A DNA stretch of 64,000 nt, taken from positions 18,556,001-18,620,000 of the forward strand of contig OZ020317.1 in NCBI GenBank assembly GCA_963971305.1, in the 5' to 3' direction. The position numbers were made by a program, and so were the translations under genes. This stretch comes from Arcuatula senhousia. Taxonomy: Eukaryota > Mollusca > Bivalvia > Mytilida > Mytilidae. The notes under the pieces were generated by a model that saw only the letters and a program-made list of their open reading frames with translations, was not told the origin of the DNA and did not search any database. Positions 1 through 8,445 of the stretch are shown here, in pieces; within the stretch, counting starts at the first letter, position 1, and each line of letters starts with the position of its first letter.

Positions 1-29
1 TTTTGTGCCTAGTATATATCCAATATTTC

Positions 30-175
30 TGAAAATTAAAAAGACAAGAAGAAGAAGAAAGTACTTATAGCCTGCACCCAATAGGAATCAAATGGTCGCT
101 CAGTTAACTCTGAAAACCTGATTCTTTCCCTTTCTTTTTATATCGATTTTTATGAAATTTAACATACCTACCTAT
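30..175. repeat. Dispersed host repeat, left half (interrupted by a hAT-type element)
   Basis: Together with 908-1030 this is one copy of a dispersed repeat whose other copy lies at about 9870-10160. Both copies share the order AAAGTAC-(C/T)-ATAGCC, ATCAAATGGTC, TTTATGAAATTT, ACATACCTA, ATGG-ACTTT-CTTCATACTTT and ATGGGGCTATGGT. The second copy lacks the 732-bp insert, so it acts as an empty site for the element at 176-907. A third, partial copy appears at about 10240-10320. No coding potential is seen. Confidence 0.75.
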
Positions 176-907
176 CAGGCATGTGGCGAATTACATTGCA
201 TTGTAATGCATTGAATTACCATTACTTTGAGAAAACTTGCATTGAATTACCATTACCATTACAAGGATTTCGAAATGAAATGCATTGAATTATCATTACT
301 GTGGCTAAGTAATGCATTGAATTACAATAATTTAAAAGATTTTATCGTTTTTGTCAACGAAAATAACATAGAATTACTGAATGACGAATAGCATATTCTG
401 TTGGGTAATTTGAAATTTATTTGCCAATTCAACTCTCTTGGTTCATGGTCAACTTTCTTCTGTTTAAGATTTACTCGTATACTGTATACATGATAAATAA
501 AAATTAATAATCCAATTACATGTAATATGTTTAACTTGTTTTGACATTTTTATTACGATGTTTTACAAGAGTGTCAAAAGAAAATATTAATTCTTTTGTG
601 TTTATATGGCTTCACTTTAATTTTTTTAGAACAATATGTTTCATGATTTCATTATTTCATAAACCTGCTATAAAATGTTGAACATTTTACTGACCTTTCT
701 TCATTTTCACATTTAATAAGCAATGCAATGTAATTCATTTGTAATTCATGAATTACATGCATTTTTGAAAAAAAAAAGAAATGCATTGACTTACTATAAT
801 TACATGTAATGCAAAAAATGGTGCATTACACATTACATTGAATTGCTTGAAAAATTGTAATGCATTGCAATGCATTACCGTAACACATTTGCATTACGCC
901 ATGCCTG
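176..907. mobile_element. Non-autonomous hAT-type DNA transposon
   Basis: The 732-bp element begins CAGGCATG (176-183) and ends CATGCCTG (900-907), an inverted terminal pair with the CAG/CTG start usual for hAT elements. The 8-bp sequence CTACCTAT occurs directly before (168-175) and directly after (908-915), a perfect target-site duplication of hAT length. The subterminal regions (about 185-345 and 715-890) are packed with AATGCATTGAATTAC and TAATGCATTAC motifs in both orientations, which are plausible transposase-binding repeats. It has no transposase ORF, so it would need enzyme from a relative elsewhere. The related repeat at 9870-10160 has CTAGTCAT at the matching position and no insert. 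Confidence 0.88.
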
Positions 908-1540
908 CTACCTATGGCACTTTTCTTCATACTTTTACTGTTTGATAACGTAAAGGAGCGATATAAATGGGGCTATGGTTAATTTGACATTAAAAGGCAG
1001 GATGAAAACAAAAATCAGAAAATAAAAATGCTGGAAAATTAGTCTCGTATTGTATTGATGTAACACTGGTCTAAATTTGCTTTCCATTTTAAAAGTTAAA
1101 AGCTGGTTCAGTAGGCGACACATAATAAAAAACTATTTCGATTTATCTATTTTAGACTTGTAATAATTAGTTTTACTGAAAACAAATGCATTAATGTATT
1201 GTTTGCCAAGTAAAACAAACGCAGAAATGTTTTGGAGAAATCACAATTCTCTAGATCTCAGAAACAGAAAAATTGACAGACATGACATGAATAAGTCCAT
1301 TGAACAATATAGAAATGTTTCATACTTACAAATTTTCAAGATTAACATTGACAGCAAAGATATCTTTTGGTAAATAGGATATCATGTTCCCACTCAAATC
1401 TCTAAAAATATTGTCATATATTATACTTCACATATATTTCCTGAAAATGGATTGGTTAAGAGGAGGGTGATATTTAGATATAACACACCTCTGTCAAATA
1501 TATCATCCTTCACGTCATTCACGGTACTGGGCGTAACAGT
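908..1540. other. Right half of dispersed repeat, then non-genic AT-rich DNA
   Basis: Positions 908-1030 complete the repeat begun at 30. From about 1030 to 1540 I see no gene, RNA or clear mobile element. The small open frames here have no recognisable motif. Confidence 0.5.
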
Positions 1541-1609
1541 ATGAAAGATGTTCGGTATAATATAACACACACTGCTTGTTGCAGTGGGTGTTTCACCGGA
1601 ATATCTTTA

Positions 1610-1646
1610 AATATATCACCCCGACTGCGTCTCGGGGTAATATATT
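1610..1646. other. Stable inverted repeat (hairpin) in non-coding DNA
   Basis: The arms AATATATCACCCCGA (1610-1624) and TCGGGGTAATATATT (1632-1646) are 15 bp with one mismatch, around the 7-base loop CTGCGTC. A smaller hairpin CACTGC-TTGTT-GCAGTG lies about 40 bases upstream. Both are embedded in a run of ATAACAC motifs. No ORF or known RNA family is recognised. It could be the centre of a small foldback repeat. Confidence 0.6.
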
Positions 1647-1782
1647 TTGGCGTAACACCCTCTATTACAGGCAGTATGTGTATGATGTACCCTTATACCA
1701 CACATTTACTTTACATTTTTTTTGTATCTACAATGTATTTTCATTCCAAACTAGGTTTCTTTAAAACGAAAATATATTAAAA

Positions 1783-2065
1783 GATATAAATACCAAAATG
1801 GGTATAAAAACGGTTAATTTGGTTATGCTGTATAACGATAGTTCAAGGAGTAACCTCTCATCAGCAGCATTTGAGTTAAAACATTGAAAGGTCAACATAA
1901 AAATGTATTGAATGAAAAGTACTCGAAGCCAAAAGGTTCGAACACGGAAGCCAAACTCAGCACCAAGGATATCGACCATGTGCTGTACAAGGAGATAACT
2001 TTGGTGTTTTAAACAGATTTGAATTAAACAATCGGAAATTTCACTAGCAAAAATTATTAAAACTT
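1783..2065 (+). pseudogene. Decayed duplicate of the terminal exon at 8194-8445
   Basis: This stretch is roughly 80% identical by eye to 8208-8505, in the same orientation. Shared blocks include GTTATGCTGTAT, ATAGTTCAAGGA, TCATCAGCAGCATTTGA, GTTCGAACACGGAAGCCAAA and GGATATCGACCATG. In the frame that is open in the right-hand copy, this copy has stop codons after residues matching FEL-KH and ESKH, so it is not coding as it stands. Before the Ngaro element arrived the two copies would have been tandem with a period near 370 bp. A non-genic repeat family is the alternative explanation. Confidence 0.5.
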
Positions 2066-2144
2066 TAATGGTGAATTCAAGGCAGACGAGTCTGACGATC
2101 AGGCTTATGATTACCCTCGGGAACCTCTGGTCAACAAGCAGCGG
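2063..2144 (+). CDS. Upstream part of an exon split by the Ngaro element
   Basis: In the frame GGT-GAA-TTC-AAG the sequence is open up to the integration point and reads ...DESDDQAYDYPREPLV... If the 6,049-bp element is removed and one copy of the 4-bp core TTAT is kept, this frame runs directly into 8194-8445, giving about 110 sense codons before a stop. In AT-rich DNA that length suggests a real exon. I do not recognise the protein. The region is acidic, then basic, with no membrane segment. The upstream boundary is uncertain, since a stop lies a few codons before GEFK. No 5' exons were identified. Confidence 0.4.
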
Positions 2145-2601
2145 TTATTGTATATATCGATGCAAGAAAATTGGAACTTGAATGTTTGTATATGGTTGTC
2201 GCTGCAATACCAAGTAAACTATTATGTAGTTAATGAGAAATTGCTACACGCAAATGATCGATACCACATTTTGTACTTTGCCTTGAAATCGGCATTTGCT
2301 AAATGACGTAATAAAACCGACCAGAATGACGGAAGCAAGTGATGTTATCGCTCAGAATAGTTTTGAAATAAGACAAACTAGTGTTGGCTGTAAATATGTA
2401 ATGGCATTTTAATTATAATTAAAATATTCAACATCATTCAATACAACAAACTTGTCAATCAATAACTTTGATGACGCTTGGTGAAAAGTTACTGAAGGGC
2501 GATCCAACAGTAATGAAAGTTTCAAGATCCGTAGCTGCTGGGCGATCCATAGCAGCGGTGTTTAGGTAAATTTCGCCATCAAATTGTCTCTTAAGAAGAT
2601 T
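2145..2601 (-). repeat. Ngaro split direct repeat B2
   Basis: The 457 bp are almost identical to B1 at 2986-3442 (constant offset 841; one A/C difference seen near 2401/3242). It forms the 3' end of the element. It carries two copies of the GGCGATCCA hairpin motif at 2491-2511 and 2534-2556. Confidence 0.92.
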
Positions 2602-2788
2602 CATCGACAATATCCTGAAGATTGTTGTATCTGAGTTGTGCTACATCTAACGGAAAACGTTTCCATACATCAAACAGAAAGTCATCTTATGCCATGACGG
2701 AAAATTATCTTTGTTCTGCTTACATTATCCTGGAAATAAAAACTAAGAGCAGCAGAAAATATTCTTAAAAGGTGGATGGGTGGGAGGG

Positions 2789-2989
2789 TTTGAAAACAAA
2801 AAACCAACTGTTCCGTTCGAGAGTCAAGTTCACAATGAATTTTAACCACGAGGCTTGTGAGCACGGACTAATTTTTTCGCGGGCTTTACCTCGTACTAAT
2901 TTGCATATGAAAAGATCTGAACAGATAATAAATAAAATTGTAATACCAATAACGGAATTTAATTTTATATGGAAATTAAATTCTATTAT
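2789..2989 (-). repeat. Ngaro split direct repeat A2
   Basis: The 201 bp match A1 (7997-8197) almost base for base. A2 directly abuts B1, sharing the TTAT core. The 187 bp between A2 and B2 (2602-2788) hold no recognised feature. Near-identity of A1 and A2 argues for recent retrotransposition. Confidence 0.92.
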
Positions 2990-3442
2990 TGTATATATCG
3001 ATGCAAGAAAATTGGAACTTGAATGTTTGTATATGGTTGTCGCTGCAATACCAAGTAAACTATTATGTAGTTAATGAGAAATTGCTACACGCAAATGATC
3101 GATACCACATTTTGTACTTTGCCTTGAAATCGGCATTTGCTAAATGACGTAATAAAACCGACCAGAATGACGGAAGCAAGTGATGTTATCGCTCAGAATA
3201 GTTTTGAAATAAGACAAACTAGTGTTGGCTGTAAATATGTCATGGCATTTTAATTATAATTAAAATATTCAACATCATTCAATACAACAAACTTGTCAAT
3301 CAATAACTTTGATGACGCTTGGTGAAAAGTTACTGAAGGGCGATCCAACAGTAATGAAAGTTTCAAGATCCGTAGCTGCTGGGCGATCCATAGCAGCGGT
3401 GTTTAGGTAAATTTCGCCATCAAATTGTCTCTTAAGAAGATT
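2986..3442 (-). repeat. Ngaro split direct repeat B1
   Basis: This is the internal copy of the B repeat, next to A2. The B1-A2 junction has the sequence expected of the circular intermediate, in which the right end is joined to the left end. It contains hairpin motifs at 3332-3352 and 3375-3397. Confidence 0.92.
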
Positions 3443-3697
3443 AATTCAACAGCATTGGTATCAAACAACAAAAAACAACATTGGTCTTTTACAACTGACC
3501 ATATAAATTACTGGAGAGCGATCCAACAGTTAAAAATATTCTTATAAATTTCTAAATGTACTGAAGGGCGATCCAACAGTCGAGAAAAAAAAATTATAAA
3601 ATTTTTAACAAATTTTTGTTTAACAAAATGTTCTGAAAGGCGATCCAACAGTGACAGAATTTTGAAAACAAAATGCACTGAAAGGCAATCTAATAGC
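3332..3697 (-). repeat. Array of short hairpin motifs in the Ngaro 3' region
   Basis: A ~21-base motif with core GGCGATCCAA and inverted flanks recurs at 3332, 3375, 3510, 3560, 3631 and (degenerate) 3677, plus two copies in B2. Most copies have ACTG...CAGT arms. The copies at 3375 and 2534 have GCTGCT...AGCAGC arms around the same core. The arms change while pairing is kept, which suggests a folded RNA or DNA element, perhaps acting in packaging, 3' processing or recombinase binding. Spacing is about 45-70 bases, except for a ~135-base gap after 3375. Confidence 0.7.
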
Positions 3698-3761
3698 AAA
3701 CAAATTTAAATTTAAAGATATGATTTTATTGATATTTCAGAAGACAATATAAAATTGAAAA

Positions 3762-4361
3762 TTAACATACGGGGTATTCCAAACAGTTTGGAGATTTGGT
3801 AAATGTTTCCATTGCACCTTGAATTTGGTTAAGGAAAATGTTGTTACCAATAAAAGACAAATGGACTCCATCGTTTTGATAAAGACCTATATGTTTATCA
3901 TCAAAATCTGGGTGTTTAATAATGTACCCCCCGATCTTTAACAAATATGACCTCATGCCCCTATTCACTCTTTTGCGGGTGGTTTCCATTTTTTCAACAT
4001 TGTTTGAAAAACGCCAATCATGTCTAGGTAAAATGTAAGAATAAACAACGGAAGTTTTTGGCAACATTCTAGAAATAATTGCTAACGAAAATCTCATATG
4101 ATATAACAAGGCACCATTTGGCGCTTCACCAATATCATTACCGCCGCAGTGAATAAGCAAGACAGAAGGGATTCTACGTCTGTATCTGACAAGCATGTTG
4201 ATTGTGGGAACTACTGCAGCCCATTTCATTCCCGAAGACCCAGCCCAAACAAAACGACATCCTACTCTATCAAAACCAAGATGGGAACCGGTTGGTCTAA
4301 TTGCTGCATGGTCACCAGCTTTTATAACAATAGATGAGCCTACAACCCAAATTTCTTTCAT
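3762..4361 (-). CDS. Ngaro SGNH/GDSL-type hydrolase ORF
   Basis: This ORF encodes a ~199-residue SGNH hydrolase fold protein, the accessory ORF known from Ngaro elements; its substrate is not known. Block I is seen as VGSSIV near the N-terminus, with the second Ser in the nucleophile position of GDS. Block III is HCGGNDIG, with the conserved Asn. Block V is NDGVHLSFIGN, supplying the Asp-x-x-His pair. The frame is open from a GTG at 4373. I chose the ATG at 4361 because it starts directly before the conserved KEIWVVGSS strand. It follows the recombinase stop by about 20 bases, so it is probably translated from the same RNA. All catalytic blocks are intact. Confidence 0.88.
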   Translation of the reverse strand: MKEIWVVGSSIVIKAGDHAAIRPTGSHLGFDRVGCRFVWAGSSGMKWAAVVPTINMLVRYRRRIPSVLLIHCGGNDIGEAPNGALLYHMRFSLAIISRMLPKTSVVYSYILPRHDWRFSNNVEKMETTRKRVNRGMRSYLLKIGGYIIKHPDFDDKHIGLYQNDGVHLSFIGNNIFLNQIQGAMETFTKSPNCLEYPVC

Positions 4362-4378
4362 AATTCCTGACACAAGAT

Positions 4379-5344
4379 TTAATGAACAAAATTAAGCCGA
4401 ATGTAACGTTTATAAGAATTCGATTTCCATCGACCTTTACTTTTAATTTTTTTTTCGTCATTACCATCTAAATAAAATTGAGTAGCTGCCCCAATCCGTA
4501 ACGAGTGTGTACTAAATTCCTTAGAATTCAAACCTATAAAAGACAAACTCGTTTTAAGAATACTAGAAAATTGAAAATATGTCAAAGGTGTCATATTTAA
4601 ATGACAAAATAATGGACCATCTAATGAATGTCTTAATTTTAAATAATCCATCAATAAGCGAACGGGACAAGTTTGTAATAATTCAATGTTGTTTATGTTA
4701 ATGGTGATAGGAGTTGCCAAACCCATCTGGTCAGTTTTAGAAAATGGAATTTTCAAAGTAAATGACTGCAAGTCTTTACTAAAGGCAACATCAGACAACC
4801 TTATTATTCTGTCTAAATTACTGTTGGTAAAAGTAAACTCGCTAGCCCTCAAGAACCCATAAAAGGCTATGGCAAAGGCTGCACGAAATAATTTTTGTTC
4901 GTAACTAGAACTGCATACCGAATCTAAAGAGTACATTAATTTAGTTAATATGGAAACAGTTATTGGTTTTCTAGTGTCAATCCTACTATCTAAGCGAGTC
5001 ATTCCCGATAGCATCTTTTGAACTAAAAAATCTCGAGTTGTATCCGAAATTTTCATTAATTTCATGTAGTAACTTAAACCGGCCAAATAAGCTTTAACGG
5101 TAGATGGGGAATAACCCTCAGTATACATGTAGGCAATGTTGTTAACCAGTTGCATTGAGGGACATGGCCACTCATCTCGAAAACCGAACATTATCTTAAA
5201 ATTGCTAAATGATTTTAAGCCGTTTTTATAAGTTTTCCATGTATTCTGCGAAATGGAAGCTTCAATCAGCTCTAACACTGGGCCTCTAAAAGATTCACGA
5301 ATTCCAGAGGTACATCCGTTGGTAACGATTCTGCCATTGGACAT
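4379..5344 (-). CDS. Ngaro tyrosine recombinase
   Basis: This 321-residue tyrosine recombinase/integrase inserts the circular DNA copy of the element. The N-terminal core-binding half (about 25-110) contains SQNTWKTYKNGL. The catalytic half carries the first Arg in YGFLRASEF (R166), the box II His and Arg in THSLRIGAAT (H280, R283), the Trp in GRWKSNS (W306) and the nucleophile Tyr in YKRYIRL (Y314). The protein starts at an ATG that overlaps the RNase H ORF by about 70 bases in another frame. No stop or shift is seen, so the enzyme looks intact. Confidence 0.93.
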   Translation of the reverse strand: MSNGRIVTNGCTSGIRESFRGPVLELIEASISQNTWKTYKNGLKSFSNFKIMFGFRDEWPCPSMQLVNNIAYMYTEGYSPSTVKAYLAGLSYYMKLMKISDTTRDFLVQKMLSGMTRLDSRIDTRKPITVSILTKLMYSLDSVCSSSYEQKLFRAAFAIAFYGFLRASEFTFTNSNLDRIIRLSDVAFSKDLQSFTLKIPFSKTDQMGLATPITININNIELLQTCPVRLLMDYLKLRHSLDGPLFCHLNMTPLTYFQFSSILKTSLSFIGLNSKEFSTHSLRIGAATQFYLDGNDEKKIKSKGRWKSNSYKRYIRLNFVH

Positions 5345-5997
5345 GCTGACTTGAATTCCTGAAATTTTTGTCTACTTATTAAATCTGCATAAACGTTGTT
5401 TGAACCAGGTATAAATTGGGCTCTGATATGAAAGTTTCCCAATAAGGACCAAAATACTAAATGTCTAACTATAACCATAACCCGACTTGATTTCGATGTA
5501 CAATTGTTTATGATTTGGACAACAGCCTGATTATCGGAATGAAATAAAATTTTCTTTCCTAACCAGAGATTACCCCACAAGAAAGTAGCTAATGCAATTG
5601 GAATGATCTCTAAATAGGTAATGTCCTTGAGAAGGTCTTTGTCCCAACTAGCTGGCCATTGTAAAAAGGCCCATTTTTTGTTAAAAACAACCCCTGCTCC
5701 TAAACTTAAACCACCTGCGCTATCAGTGTACAAATTCAGAGCATCACTTGAAAGCCATGCGTTTACTAACATGTAAGAAGTTCCGTTAAAACTATTCAGA
5801 AATGTAATCCAAATCATGATATCCAATCTCATTCCTAGTGAGACACGAATTAAATAATGTGGCATTGTGACACCACTGCAAGCCATATACAAGCGTCTGC
5901 TAAACGCTCGACCCGCTGGTAAAGCCCGTGTGCAAAAGGCCAGTGACCCACATAAGGATTGCAACTGTTTCAATGTAACTTTTTTTTTATATAACAT
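5272..5997 (-). CDS. Ngaro RNase H domain (pol, downstream part)
   Basis: This is the pol region after the RT palm. RNase H acidic residues are visible: D92 in LYTDSAGG, E130 in YLEIIP, D155 in HSDNQAVV and D205 in NVYADLISR. The domain degrades the RNA strand of the RNA:DNA hybrid. The first codon given (5997) is only where the frame opens. The natural product is probably the RT-RNase H fusion, since the RT frame runs into this one at a run of nine A residues (5980-5988 on the plus strand, seen as T). The block KQLQSLCGSLAFCTRALP is the usual RT-RNase H connection. Confidence 0.88.
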   Translation of the reverse strand: MLYKKKVTLKQLQSLCGSLAFCTRALPAGRAFSRRLYMACSGVTMPHYLIRVSLGMRLDIMIWITFLNSFNGTSYMLVNAWLSSDALNLYTDSAGGLSLGAGVVFNKKWAFLQWPASWDKDLLKDITYLEIIPIALATFLWGNLWLGKKILFHSDNQAVVQIINNCTSKSSRVMVIVRHLVFWSLLGNFHIRAQFIPGSNNVYADLISRQKFQEFKSACPMAESLPTDVPLEFVNLLEAQC

Positions 5998-6908
5998 ATA
6001 AGTTCAATTAACTTGGCGTCTGGGATTTGAATTAACATCTTAACTGTATCTATAGTAAGACCAAGATACGTTATTACAGTGCACGGGCCTTCTGTTTTGT
6101 CATCAGCTATAGGAACGCCGAGTTCAGTACAAAGATCAGAAAAGGTATTCATCAAAACTTCACAATTATTAGTTCCATGAGCCCCCGCAAAGAAAAAATC
6201 ATCCAAATAATGGTCAATGTCATGCATATTTGATCGGTACTCTACTACCCGCTGTAAAAATGTGGAAAATGATTCGAAATATGAACAACTTATGGAACAG
6301 CCCATTGGCAACACTTTATCAATGAAAAAATAATCCTCAATTTTAAATCCCAACAGATCGAAATCACCAGGGTAAATGGGAAGCAAACGAAAAGCAGATT
6401 TAATGTCCATCTTGGCAAGTTTTGCTTGAAAACCCAATTTTTTAACTATTTTAACTGCATTGTCAAATGATGAATATTTAACGGATGTCAAAGCTTCATC
6501 AATGTAATCATTAACGCCTCTATTACGGGGAGAAGACAAATGGGTAATTGATCTTAGACCACCCGGCTTTTTTGGTACCAAGCCTATTGGTGATATTCTA
6601 AGATTAGATATTGGTTTACGTAAGAAAGGACCAGCTATTCGACCACAGTTTACTTCTAATAAAACTTTTTTCAACGCGACATCGGGTTCTTCAAGAACAG
6701 ATTTTAATTTTTTTGTCTCGTACGGAACCCTTGGGCCAGAATAATTTATATGAAAACCGTAACGGAAACCATCTGATAAAAGTTTTGCTGAATGACTATC
6801 GGGATAGTTTAATAACAAATTATCTAAATTATCTAATTTTATGGGTGAAAAGCCCAAACTCCACACATCAAATTGTCTTTTATCTGTAAAAGAAGAAAAT
6901 AAATTCAA
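5970..6908 (-). CDS. Ngaro reverse transcriptase (pol, upstream part)
   Basis: This is the reverse transcriptase of the element. Fingers/palm motifs are in order: RISPIGLVPKKPGGLRSI, AKMDIKSAFRLLPI (D168), VLPMGCSISCSYFE and the catalytic HYLDDFFFAG (D236, D237), followed by YLGLTID. The frame opens at TTG 6908, four bases before the gag stop, in the -1 frame relative to gag, so translation may use frameshifting or reinitiation. It ends in a stop after the A9 run, where one lost or gained base would join it to RNase H. Confidence 0.9.
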   Translation of the reverse strand: MNLFSSFTDKRQFDVWSLGFSPIKLDNLDNLLLNYPDSHSAKLLSDGFRYGFHINYSGPRVPYETKKLKSVLEEPDVALKKVLLEVNCGRIAGPFLRKPISNLRISPIGLVPKKPGGLRSITHLSSPRNRGVNDYIDEALTSVKYSSFDNAVKIVKKLGFQAKLAKMDIKSAFRLLPIYPGDFDLLGFKIEDYFFIDKVLPMGCSISCSYFESFSTFLQRVVEYRSNMHDIDHYLDDFFFAGAHGTNNCEVLMNTFSDLCTELGVPIADDKTEGPCTVITYLGLTIDTVKMLIQIPDAKLIELICYIKKKLH

Positions 6909-7951
6909 AACTGCATGCGTGGCAATTGCAACCTTTGACCTGGAAAGCGAGGCTGTTGAAAACGAAAGTTTTGACTTCCATTCGAATTAAATGATTGTCT
7001 TGGTATGCTATGATTTGGTATTTGATAACTAGTAGAAGCTGAATTCCATCTATGTGGTAAACTTGGCCTTGGCCCGACAAAAGAACTTCTTACATTTCTT
7101 TGATAAGTATTTGTCAAATCCTTAACACAATGAGAGACAGGGTGGGTAAGGCCACATTTTAAGCAAGAATGCTTATGCAAACAATTATTTCGACTGCAAA
7201 ACCCCTTAAAATTAAAATCATAGCATGGTTTCGTGAATGACTGAGCACTTGTGTCAGTACGTTGTCCAGCCCTTACTGAAACAAACTGTAGCCATAATTG
7301 GCCATCTATTACAGACCATGATCAGCTATTATCTCTTGCAATACGTAATCGAAATTGCTGATCATACTTGTATATGCACTCAAATTGTACATCTGTACTT
7401 CTAATAATCGACATGTAGTTCATCAAGTCAGAGGCTAAATTGGGAAATCGCGTCAGCAGTATTTTCATATAATTTAGAAAACCTTCAGTCCATTCATCAA
7501 TGTTTGTGATAGACTTTACCTTAGAATATTTATTACTTTCAACTACCAACTGACCGTCTTCACTCAAGGACACTACCTTTTTTGGTTTATCAATATTTGA
7601 AACGAAATTCTTATATAATAAATTGGCTAAATCTATATATTCGAGATTCCAAATTTGATTCATAACCTTTTGTGAAACAAAAACATCAGTATCATTGTTT
7701 GTTGGTATAAGTAAGACCTCACCATTTGGGTTTAGTGGCATAGGTGGTGCAGCAGGCATATTTTGCTGAATAACCATTGGGTTCGGGACTGGTACATGCA
7801 CAAGTTGAACCGGGACTGCGGGCTCTTGGACGGCAATGGGACCGTTAGGCGCCTCCTCGGCATCTTGTGCTGCGGGGGCTCTCCTACGTCTAATCGGCTG
7901 TCTTATTGGTGCTTGCCGAACTCTCGGCTCATTTCGTTTACCCTTAGGCAT
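6905..7951 (-). CDS. Ngaro gag-like protein with one in-frame TGA
   Basis: The ~348-residue gag begins MPKGKRNEP with a basic Arg/Pro-rich N-terminus. It continues through a DEWTEGFLNYM-type core and ends in a Cys/His cluster (CYDFNFKGFCSRNNC, HSCLKCGLTHP), which is the nucleic-acid-binding knuckle of DIRS/Ngaro gags. The frame is continuous from 7951 to 6905 except for one TGA at 7322-7324, between RIARDNS and SWSVIDGQLW, so it appears as two ORFs (7951-7322 and 7180-6905 from its first Met). This is most simply a point mutation; programmed readthrough cannot be excluded. Confidence 0.85.
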
Positions 7952-7996
7952 CGCTGTATTTGTGTTATAACTATAGATCCACTAAATATATCCTTT

Positions 7997-8197
7997 TTTG
8001 AAAACAATAAACCAACTGTTCCGTTTGAGAGTCAAGTTCACAATGAATTTTAACCACGAGGCTTGTGAGCACGGACTAATTTTTTCGCGGGCTTTACCTC
8101 GTACTAATTTGCATATGAAAAGATCTGAACAGATAATAAATAAAATTGTAATACCAATAACGGAATTTAATTTTATATGGAAATTAAATTCTATTAT
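7997..8197 (-). repeat. Ngaro split direct repeat A1 (5' end)
   Basis: The 201 bp are almost identical to A2 (2789-2989). It is the left end in element orientation and ends at the TTAT core (8194-8197). The gag ATG lies 46 bases inside, so the promoter is probably within or just after A1. Confidence 0.92.
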
Positions 8198-8445
8198 CGA
8201 CCCAGTGGTTTCAAAATATAAACTCCAAAACGGGTATAAAACCGGTTAATTTTGTTATGCTGTATCACGATAGTTCAAGGAATAACCGCTCATCAGCAGC
8301 ATTTGAATCAAAACATTTAAAGATAAAAAACCAAAATGTTTTGAATGAAAAGAACTCGAACCAAAAAGTTCGAACACGGAAGCCAAATCCAGCACCTAGG
8401 ATATCGACCATGAGTAGTAGAAGGAAAGATACCTGGTGTTTTTAA
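8194..8445 (+). CDS. Downstream part of an open terminal exon, unknown protein
   Basis: The 83 sense codons and a stop (TAA 8443-8445) are in the frame that continues from 2144 once the Ngaro element is excised. It reads STQWFQNINSKTGIKPVN, then YHDSSRNNRSSAAFES, and ends in a basic tail with VRTRKPNPAPR. Composition is polar and basic, without membrane or zinc motifs. The neighbouring duplicate at 1783-2065 has stops in this frame. It could be the C-terminal tail of a host protein or a fragment of an unrecognised repeat-borne ORF. Confidence 0.4.
   Translation, partial: LSTQWFQNINSKTGIKPVNFVMLYHDSSRNNRSSAAFESKHLKIKNQNVLNEKNSNQKVRTRKPNPAPRISTMSSRRKDTWCF

Larger units (their letters stand above)
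2145..8197 (-). mobile_element. Ngaro-type tyrosine-recombinase retrotransposon
   Basis: This is a complete element read on the minus strand: A1 repeat, gag, RT, RNase H, tyrosine recombinase, SGNH hydrolase, then B1-A2-B2. The split direct repeats and the YR in place of a DDE integrase are the hallmarks of the Ngaro/DIRS order, and an SGNH ORF is known from Ngaro elements. There is no target duplication. A 4-base core TTAT is shared by the left end (2145-2148), the right end (8194-8197) and the B1/A2 junction (2986-2989), as expected for YR-mediated insertion of a circle. Damage is light: one in-frame TGA in gag and one shift at an A9 run between RT and RNase H. It splits an open exon (2063-2144 and 8194-8445). 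Confidence 0.92.
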
